Source: Galeruca laticollis (lineage: Eukaryota; Arthropoda; Insecta; Coleoptera; Chrysomelidae). From it: 64,000 nucleotides of DNA. The translations under genes and the position numbers were made by a program. The notes below the pieces were generated by a model, which did no database searches, was not told the DNA's origin, and saw nothing but the letters and a program-made list of their open reading frames with translations. Position 1 is the first letter of the stretch. Each line of letters starts with the position of its first letter. Positions 55,720 through 64,000 of the stretch are shown here, piece after piece. The stretch is taken from positions 26,719,114-26,783,113 of the forward strand of contig OY998179.1 of assembly GCA_963921935.1 (NCBI GenBank), written 5' to 3'.

Positions 55720-57060
55720 AACAACTAACAACCCTAACCAAAAATATATTTGCCCAACACAGAATACCAGATGAGTGGAGAAATAGCATCACGATTCCAC
55801 TATTTAAAAAGGGAGATAAAAAAATGCCCGAGAACTATAGAGGAATAAATCTACTATGCACAACGCTGAAATTAACCGCAAAGATAATAACAAATGAAAT
55901 AAATGAATGTATCTCACTAGCAGATGAACAACAGGGTTTTAGATCGGAAGATCCTGCACGGACGCAATATTAGTCATAAGACAAATAACGGAAAAATCGA
56001 TCGAATATAATCGACCGGCCTTCATGTGTTTCATTGACTTGCAGAAGGCCTTCGATTGAATACAATTAAAAGACATAATACACCTTCTCTATGATAGACA
56101 GATACCATACAATGTCATTAAAATAATCGAAAATATATACTCAAAAAATACGATCCAAGCAAAAATAAATGGTGACCTAACTGAACAGATACCTGCAAAT
56201 AGGGGCATTAGGCAAGGGAACTCTCTCAGCCCGCTCCTATTTAACATAGTGATGGATGAAAATAAAACAAGTACGCAAACTAAGAGGATACAAAATGGTA
56301 AATAAAGAGGTCAAAATCCTGTGCTATGCAGACGATGCGGTAGTGTTGGCGGAGAACGAGGACGATCTGCAAAGGCTACTGTACCAATTTAACAAAACAG
56401 CAAAAAAGTTCAATATGATAATATCAGCGGCAAAGACAAAATCTATGGTTACTTCCAAGACGCCGATCAGATGTAAGCTTGTGGTGGATAACAAAATAAT
56501 ACACCAGGAAATGAAATTTAAATATCTGGGAATCGAAATATCTGGACACAGGGACGTGGAGACGGAAGTAAGAAACCAAGCTACAAGAGCCTCAAGAGCA
56601 GCAGCATACCTAAATGACACAATCTGGCGAAATAAATGCATTCGAACTGAAGCCAAAGCCCGCATATACAAGACCAGATATTATCCTATGCAGCAGAGAC
56701 CCGACCTGAGACCTCTAAAACGAAACGGATACTGGAGACTACAGAAATGAAAATAGTTCGAAGAATAGCGGGAAGAACACTAATGGATAGAGAAAGAAGT
56801 GAAAAAATAAGACGAACATGCGGGATAGATAACATCAATGACTGGGTACTGGATACAAAGATAAAATGGAATGAGCACATTGACCACATGACGGAAGAAC
56901 GAATTGTGAAAATATCAACGGACAAATCCCCAGCAGGACAAAAAAGCCTTAGAAGACCTAGGAAAAGATGGAGTGACAACCTCCCAAGTGACTGAGCAGA
57001 GGCAATGATGTGAAGAAAAACGGGCAATGATGCCTATACACAGCAGGAAGAAGAAGATAT
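55720..57060 (+). pseudogene. RTE-like LINE reverse transcriptase, 5'-truncated
   Basis: Begins inside RT: HRIPDEWRNSITIPLFKKGD, PENYRGINLLCTTLKL and DEQQGFRS, then after a frame slip FMCFIDLQKAFD, GIRQGNSLSPLLFNIVMDE and VKILCYADDAVVLAENEDDL with an intact YADD. It continues with KFKYLGIEISGHRDVETEVR, the C-terminal RKRWSDNL block and a GAAGAAGAA tail near 57050, typical of this LINE group in insects. The endonuclease is missing, and several frame changes and stops occur (56000, 56057, 56250, 56690). RTE-clade assignment is by resemblance only. Confidence 0.75.
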
Positions 57061-57588
57061 TAATTTTGTCAAATTAAGATTATTTATGTAGCTGAATGTC
57101 TACGCCAGTTGACGAAGTTCAGCTAGAAATATAATCAAAAACAGTTTCATTCAATTTACTCCTTCCATATATTCGAATAAAAAATATAGGTTGAAGAATT
57201 TAATGAGAAATAGGGAAGAAATTATTACGAAACTCTTTTTAAAAAATTACTCAGATTCCACGCATCCAGCTTTGCCGAGCAAATGGTTTTTCTTGATTTG
57301 TGTACCTTAATATGATTTTAGATTGGTACATATTTTTGAATATACTCAAAATTATTATTTGAAGCAAGCCAAATGTAAAATTGAATCGACTGTTTTGATT
57401 GGCTTACATATTAGCTGTTATAAATCTCAGTCTTCATAGAAATATTTGATGGATAATATTATATTGATTAATGTATTGTCAATTTGATCTGATTTCTATA
57501 CCTTACAAATAAAACTACGTTTTCAATTGACGAGTCTGTTTTAAGCTTTCAATCAAAACCAAATTTCATATATATTTATTGTCAGTTA
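57061..57588. other. Unassigned spacer
   Basis: No feature recognised between the LINE tail and the Harbinger end. Confidence 0.4.
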
Positions 57589-57834
57589 GGCAGGCTGCAC
57601 ACTGACGAAACTGGTTTCATGAAACCGGTTTCATGAGAGATGAAACTCAAGTTTCGTAAAACCAGTTCATAAGAAAATTGAAAGATGAGTACACTGAGTT
57701 TTAAGAAACTACAATTTCATAACGTTGCGCAACTGCATTTCACGCAACTCCGCTAGCACGGTTGCATGTAACTACAGTTTGTTGTAAACCTCCGTTGGCG
57801 TGAGTTGTGTATTTAATATTTACAGCAAAAAGCG

Positions 57835-60125
57835 ATGCCTGAAGATCAAGTTTTCAACACAAAACTCGTGGAAGCTGTAGAAAAGCATCCGTGCTTGTAC
57901 AATTACAATTTGAAAGAGTACAGTAATAGAAACAAAGTTCAAGCTGCATGGGAGACCATAGCGCAGGAAATGGAAAGTACAGGTGAGTTTTATTATTGTA
58001 CTCTTTTTATTCATTTTTATTAAATGTTGTCGCTAACCTATGTTTGTACTCCATTTTCCTCTAGGCGATTCAAATAAAACACGAATCACGGCTTTTAACA
58101 AAGCTTTACTTTCTCAAGGGCTACATACACACAATATATGTAAAGACAATTATTTATTTTCATTACTATTCATCACCAAGCCCTGCTATATTATTGATCC
58201 ACTGTGATGGTATAGCTACGCCAGGCTTCAAAAAGTATTCACAAAGATATTCGCGGAACGATGCGGCTGTCGTTAAGTTAATATGGCGATTCAACGGGTG
58301 CAAAGGTTGATTTGGAATGTTCTGAACCTCATCTGCAGCATTCCTTGGCTTATACATTTTCCCTTCAGTTTCGCGAATGTAGTTATGAAGAACACATGCG
58401 CATTTTATAATAGATATCACCCTTGCTTCAGAACAAGCTATAGACGTTTCAAAAACTCGGAACTTAGATGTTAGCATTCCAAAAGCACATTCCACAGATT
58501 TACGAGCTAGGCTTATTCTATAATTGAAAATTCTTCTCCTATCCGTTAGCGTACGTTGAGGATACGGTCGCAGTATGTACGTTGTCAGAGGGAACGCTTC
58601 ATCTCCACAAAAAAAGTATGGAAAATTTTGTGCGTTTTCATCCCGTGGTAATGGCGAAGGCTGTGGTAGATTGAGACCTCCAGACTGTAACCAACGACCT
58701 AAACGAGATGAACGAAATACACCTCCATCACTGTTTCTACCAAGATCCCCCACATCAACGGTAATAAAACATCCGTCAGCATCAGAACAAGCCATTAGTT
58801 GAACCGAAAAATAACCCTTATAATTAAAATTCCTAGATCCACTCTTTTTGAATTTTTTTATCCTGACATGTTTTCCGTCGATGGAGCCTACACAGTGTGG
58901 TAAACTCCAAAGTTGTTCATAACGGGAAGCAATGTTTTTCCACATATCAATGGTTGGAACAGGCAAATATTCTGGTTGTAGACAGGACCATATAGCTTCC
59001 GTTGTTTCCGCAATGACCACTCCAACCGTTCTCTCTCCTCGCAAAAAATAGCTCGCCAAACTTCTGAAACTGCTGCCTGTTGCAAGATACCTAAAATTAA
59101 TAAAATATATCAATTGAGCGGTCTGCTTTGAATAAGGGCTCACCTACAATATTATCTTATTACAGAGCACAAACAGATAAGCCAAGGGTACAAAACATCA
59201 TATTAGGTCGATTTTGCAAAATTATAGATGAGCTCTGATCTAAGCAGACTCTTCAATCATAGCATATGTGTACATAATACGTAGCTTACTATAATCTATC
59301 TATACCTTCAATGTAATTTTTTTTGTAGCAAAGGACTGTAAAGAAACATGGAGAAACTTGAGGATAGTTTACATACGGAATTTAAAGAAACCGCCTTCTG
59401 GATCTGCGTTAAAAAAGAAAGAATACTATTTGCGTAAGTACATGCAATTTTTGAACCGCTATGTGAATACGAAAAAGGAGAAAGAATTGCCGGGAAAGCT
59501 TCCATCGCCCCCACAAACTGACAATGCGTAGAGTGAACCAAACCAAGAACGCGTCCCAGAAACAAAAGACAATAACAAGGAGGCCAACGACGCATCCGAC
59601 ACAGAGCTCACTCAGGATGCTACGCGTGAGGATTCTACACATCAGAGGACACAATCTGAATCCCCAAATGTTACTACGATCAATACCGAGAATATCAGAT
59701 CCTCAAAACAAGCTTCAGTAGCACCCTCCAATAAAAGAAAGAAAACACCAACTGATGCTGATGCGGTCGTCATAAATTACATCAAATCAAAGACTCAGAA
59801 GGGATCAAACCACGACAATCCTAGGACACAATTTTTGTTAAGTTTAGTACCGGACGTAGAAGACATGACCTCAACGCAAAACAGGACCTTCCGAAATGAA
59901 GTGTCTAGCTTGATTGATAGGATCATTGCCTCTGCACCCTCACCTCTACACTCGAGTAATTCCACATACTCTGCGTGGTCTTCAGCAAGCACACCTGTTC
60001 TTCCGCAAACATCTGCACAATCCACTCCCACATGGGAATACTCATCAACTCCAGTCTATTCGCTTCGCACTACTGATGATGTCTCGGATAATCCGGCATA
60101 TGAAGAACTTCACCGTTTAATTTAA
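57835..60125 (+). pseudogene. Harbinger MADF-BESS partner protein, two exons, one stop
   Basis: Exon 1 is 57835-57982 (MPEDQVFNTKLVEAVEKHPC, AWETIAQEMESTG) with donor GTGAGT. Exon 2 is 59329-60125, after acceptor TTTTTTTTGTAG (AKDCKETWRNLRIVYIRNLK). Together they give a MADF domain (residues about 8-95), a long polar Ser/Thr linker and a BESS-like motif (QFLLSLVPDVEDM). The total is 314 residues, with a single TAG at 59529-59531 just after the MADF domain. MADF proteins bind the transposon ends and recruit the nuclease. A further acceptor-like site (CCTCTAG, about 58065) could mark an alternative exon. Its intron contains the transposase exon 2 on the opposite strand. Confidence 0.85.
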
Positions 60126-60482
60126 ACTATGTAGGTGGTGTCTTTTTTACTCCACTATTTTTTGTATTTTCTTTAAGTTAAAAATAAAGTTATCTTACCT
60201 AAGTGTGATTATAAGTTTTTCTTCAGGTCCTAGCGCCATTCTGCAGTTGGTGTCCTTTTTCGTAATGTGGGGACCTACTAAATGTAGCAAGTGATTAAAA
60301 GCAGACTCCGACATTCGATAAAAATTTTGAAATTTCACTGGGTCTTGATGCAGTTCTTTGGCCACTACATAATTGCTGTGACCTCTGTTATGTATTAGGG
60401 GATGAACCCAGTACTTCCGCTTCTTTTTTCTGTTTCGATACCACCACCACAACACTACAACGTCCTCATCATCCGACGACAT
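58166..60482 (-). CDS. Harbinger DDE transposase (HARBI1-like), two exons, intact
   Basis: Exon 1 is 60199-60482 (MSSDDEDVVVLWWWYRNRKK ... EEKLIITLR), with donor GTAAGA directly after. Exon 2 is 58166-59090, after acceptor TTAATTTTAG (R|YLATGSSFRS). Joined, 1209 nt encode 402 residues with no stop. Catalytic triad: Asp166 in SIDGKHV, Asp258 in CGDEAF, Glu295 in KSVECAFG. The length agrees with HARBI1-type nucleases. The family cuts at TWA targets and needs the partner Myb/MADF protein for DNA binding and nuclear import. The intron (59091-60198) contains the partner gene's second exon on the other strand. The Trp-Trp-Trp-Tyr cluster at residues 12-15 is typical of this family's start. Confidence 0.92.
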
Positions 60483-60604
60483 CTCAGAAACTGCTCATGT
60501 GGCAGTTGTGTCAGTGTACTGCCGAGTATGAAACCAGTTTTATGAAACTAGTTTCATAAAACCGGTTTCATAAAACCAGTTTCGTCAGTGTGCAGCCTGC
60601 CTAA

Positions 60605-61917
60605 GAATTCAATATTTAATTGGCATTGTATGCCTACAAAGCTATATTTTTCGCATACAGTAATATTATATACAATATAGTATCCCATAGAATGTGTCCT
60701 TTTTACTTAATATGACGATCTTCGTCTGCATATTACTACTGATAGGATTACTTTCTACTAAAGAAAGTATTGTACAATTTATTATTAATCTCCATTTTGG
60801 GCAAAAATGGAACAGAAGGTCATGTTGACATTCTAATAAACAATGTGTATGAACACAACAATAAAATTGCTTTGGTTTAACAACATTTGGCTGGGAGGTC
60901 AACAAAGTAACAAATTGTATAAAGAATTACGCAATCGTGGGAAACGCAGGGGTTTCACTTTTATTCAAGACGGGAGTTATTTACGATGCGTAACAATGGA
61001 ACTCTGTTTTTGAAATGCTAATTAACGAACCCATATGTTTTTATTTACTTTTTACTTGTGTTTAATGCAAGGTAATAAGATTTTTAGTTTCAATTATATA
61101 TAGCTGTTTCTCACATCACAGCGGAAACGTTTTTAAAAGAAATGACTGCTTGCCACGTACTAAGTATTGGATTTTTCGCAATTACTGTCGAGCACAAATG
61201 TGTTCAAACATTCCTCTTGTTATCAATTCTTTGAAAATAATAATGAAACCATTAAAATAGGTGAAAATGCGTTGAAAGCAAACCACGTGAATTTTTTTAT
61301 GCGTTTAGTAGGTATTAGTAACAAATATATTGTACTATCCAAATAGAGTGATAGGCATGGTAACATTTTATCCGTATTGGACAAGCACACGTTGCATTCT
61401 CAATATTACCTGATCTATTTAAGGTTATCTAAAATAACATGTTAGTTTGACTATTTCACTCATATTAAAATTCCCACAATATCTAACGAATCACAAAATC
61501 ACAAATCAAAGACAGCTGATATTATCGCAAAAACATTAGCTTTTTTTAAATTATGATTGGTCTAACAACTTTGGTGTTTTCAACTACGAAACCATGAATA
61601 CGAACAGTTTGATAGTGTAACAAAGTAATAAATTATAAGTTGCAGACGTCAAAATGAGACGCTTCAGTAAGATTTCAAACGAAGATATCAACGAAATTTG
61701 ATATTGGGAAGGTAGTTTTTGAGTCATTTTTGCTGCAGTGTAAAAATAGTTTTTATTAAACTCTTAAAAAAAGAACGATTCGTACAGATGTCGTTCTACA
61801 TTATATTATATACCTATATGACACGGAACCGTCTAAATGTATATTGACATATTGCATAATAAAAGTAATCTTGAAACATAAATGTATCGTAGAAAATAAC
61901 TATATTAACTGTTTAAC
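60605..61917. other. Unassigned; right part probably Copia LTR
   Basis: No coding domain. The portion just left of 61918 should be the 3' LTR of the Copia element (minus strand TGTTAAACAGTTAATATAG...); its other end could not be fixed. The rest shows nothing recognisable. Confidence 0.4.
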
Positions 61918-63320
61918 ACCCCCTCTCAATAAAGTTATTTCATGATTTTTGAAGTGTTAAACCTAAACCTTATCTGAATTTTACAAACGTAATCCTGCTT
62001 AGAATATTTCTGAATATATCAGATAACTGATCATCAGTTTTTATGTAAACAATATCTACTCATCCTAAATTGAATGTCTCCTTGATAAAAAAGAATTTCA
62101 CATCAATGTGTTTTATTCTTTTGCTGAGATATCATCTTCATGTATAATAACAGGATATTCCATTTTGAAATCAAAGTCAACTAATCTATTTCTTAACCAA
62201 CAAGCTTCACTGATATCTGTACTAACAGCAACATAGTCTGAATCAGAAGAAGAGATTGTTACTTTTTGTTGCTTACGCCTAGCCCATGAAATTTTGCAGT
62301 CAAATATCTTAAATATATGTTCCGTTCTGTTGATCAGTTGCATACCCTTCCCAGTCTGAATCAAAATAACCACACAAGATATCCTTAACATCATTTGGAT
62401 CAAATATTAAACTCATATCAATAGTTGCCCTGATATATCGCAAGACTCTTTTTAACGCTTTACTAAGTTTACTCTAGGTTTATCCTGAAAACGACAAAAA
62501 ATCTGGTCTAGTGCCTGAAACTGCATATATTAAGCTACCCATAAGCTGCCTACAAGTTTTATTGAAATTTACATAAATTTTATTACGTTTTAATAAATTT
62601 AAATTGAATTTAACGTCAATCGGCGTATCAATAAGTTTACAGTCTTGCATGCCAAAGTACTTGTTTCTAGGCCCTGTATTATTATCCTTCAATATCTGTA
62701 ATTCCTTATCCATTGCCTACTTCCATTTTTCTGCATTCTCACTACAAACTGCTACTTCATATGAGATTGGTTCTTCAGTTATTGTGAGAAAACTTATAAC
62801 TGTACTCATCATAATCTTTTGTCCAAGCTGGTTTTCTTGACACTCTTCTATCCCTATCTATTGGTTCATTACTATTATTTGCATTTAAATCATCTGGGTC
62901 TGGATTATCTTCTATATCATTATCTTCGTCAATTTCAACTTCATTTAGATCATTTTGATTACCTTCTGGTTCAGTGATAACTAACTGTCTGTATCTTGAA
63001 TTAGATAAAACAAAATTACTTTGTTTTCTTCCTTTTGTTTATCTGGCACTACTCGTTCTTTATTTATGAATACCACATCTCGATGCATTTCTATCTTCTT
63101 TGTTTCAGGAAAATAGAATCTATATCCCTTCACATTTTCACTATAACTCAACAAATATGCCACTAATATTTTTTCTACCAAGTTTTAGTTTTTTTTTCCT
63201 TTTGGGATATGAACAGATACTTCTGACCCAAATATTTCAAAAAATTTAGTTTGAAATATTTCCCATGTAAAATTGTATAAGATATTTGATTATTTTCTGG
63301 ACAATTCCCAACTCTATTCA
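61918..63320 (-). pseudogene. pol: Copia-type Pol remnant, RT core deleted
   Basis: Right to left: C-terminal integrase part (62981-63300), with LKYLGQKYLFISQ and YSENVKGYRFYFPETKKIEM HRDVVF, a polar linker (DPDDLNANNSNEPIDRDRR), and the RT entry AMDKELQILKDNNTG. The sequence then jumps at about 62665 to YFGMQDCKLIDTPIDVKFNL, CRQLMGSLIYAVSGTRPD, so the RT palm with YVDD is missing. RNase H follows (VTISSSDSDYVAVSTDISEA CWLRN) and KHIDVKFFFIKE to about 61960. A polypurine tract TTGAGAGGGGG (minus, 61919-61929) and the LTR start TGTTAAAC at 61918 close it. Several frameshifts. Confidence 0.8.
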
Positions 63321-64000
63321 AAACAAAAACAGCTGTGGCTCGCAGTGTCACTTTATTTTAGTTAAATCGCAAAATGCTGGAAGAATAGTTACTTTCACAT
63401 ATACATCTCAAAGGAACAGCCACTTTTATGTGGCAAATATTACGTTTTATACGTTTCACTGGTTGGTTTATTCAAAGTTTATTATAAGTATTGTTCGTTT
63501 TGCTGAACAATTAAGACTGTTTCACTGATTACTAGCTATAAGGTGTACTATTAGCACATTATTTGATTGTAGATAATGATTGTTTTAATTTTAATGATGC
63601 CGGCTAACGATGTAATGTAAGTACCTTTTTGTACGATGGGTGACTGAAAAGTGAAGAATTGTAGCTGTATTTATGAGACACTCAAAGTGGGTGTGAGTAA
63701 GGGAGATCATGTGGGAAATTGGCCAATGGGTGATGAGATTTTAAATTCTAACCATCATAAACGACTGTTGAGTTGGGTATATGCTTAGTCGTTTTTTTGT
63801 CATGAAAAAAAGTTATTTTCGTTAGATAAGGAAAGCTTTTGAGATATTTTTGTATGGATAGATAAGGTTAACTTTGATATTTGAGGGTTTTGAAGTGGTT
63901 TTTTTATGTGAAAGGGACGGTAAATGGATACTTGCGTAGCTAAGGAAATATTGAAGAGATAAGAAGAATGATATTTTGTTTATAAAATATACGGAATGCG
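63321..64000. other. Unassigned AT-rich DNA to the window end
   Basis: No domain, repeat or RNA gene recognised. Confidence 0.4.

Larger units (their letters stand above)
57589..60601. mobile_element. PIF/Harbinger transposon, near complete
   Basis: Inverted ends GGCAGGCTGCACACTGACGA (57589) and its complement ending 60601. TTA precedes and TAA follows, near the family's 3 bp TWA target (not an exact match on one strand). Subterminal palindromes GAAACCGGTTTC occur repeatedly in both arms (57610-57640, 60540-60580). It carries two convergent-overlapping genes, the DDE transposase (minus) and a MADF-type DNA-binding protein (plus), the two-gene set expected of this superfamily. Confidence 0.92.

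Noticed and set aside
57589..60601. Exact TTA target duplication for the Harbinger
   Set aside because: The left flank is TTA and the right is TAA on the same strand, so a perfect 3 bp duplication cannot be claimed.

Overview
This 64 kb window looks like intergenic DNA from an arthropod nuclear genome, most probably an insect. It is AT-rich and holds GT-AG introns, Penelope-like elements, an env-bearing errantivirus, Jockey-like and RTE-like LINEs, hAT, pogo, Tc1/mariner and PIF/Harbinger transposons, satellites and microsatellites. I found no convincing host gene, rRNA, tRNA or CRISPR array. Nearly everything I can name is a transposable element (TE), and most copies are broken or nested. 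Species is not claimed.

Layout. 1-2033: Penelope-like (PLE) copy split by a 1.4 kb non-autonomous element. 2080-3350: decayed errantivirus env on the minus strand. 4426-6699: Tc1/mariner-type element with about 410 bp inverted ends. 7803-13548: pogo element carrying a nested DD82E-type transposon with an intact transposase. 13560-16735: Jockey-like LINE split by another mariner. 18950-20260: orphan LINE ORF1. 20700-23119: foldbacks, a small hAT-like MITE and the first copy of a promoter/mini-ORF/hairpin unit. 23247-25392: internally deleted LTR retrotransposon on the minus strand that keeps a SAP/coiled-coil Gag and an integrase tail fused to a macro domain and a CCCH zinc finger. 25395-30411: mosaic of Harbinger, intron-bearing DD82E transposase, PLE and mariner pieces. 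30853-33011: a third DD82E element. 34640-36187: second mini-ORF/hairpin unit, a 174 bp satellite and a (TAA)n tract. 36189-39605: two LINEs. 40496-44483: hAT element holding a 1.39 kb TG...CA insert. 45099-53989: errantivirus with 185 bp LTRs, no reverse transcriptase, and a second hAT inside env. 55136-57060: higher-order tandem repeat and an RTE-like LINE. 57589-60601: near-intact Harbinger with two interleaved genes. 61918-63320: Copia remnant on the minus strand.

The target-site duplications allow a relative history. The errantivirus landed in CGCT and later received a hAT in AGCTAAGC. The other hAT (ATATAGAT) later received an LTR-like insert (AGTC). The DD82E element is younger than the pogo copy around it, and a mariner is younger than the LINE it splits. 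The most potentially active parts are the DD82E transposase at 11555-12931, the Harbinger transposase at 58166-60482, and the hAT transposase at 50740-52680, which has a single stop.

The best candidates for something little described are the macro-domain/CCCH extension of an LTR-retrotransposon Pol, the recurrent CCAAT-box/mini-ORF/long-hairpin unit (two copies about 12.6 kb apart), and the reciprocal exon-in-intron arrangement of the Harbinger gene pair.
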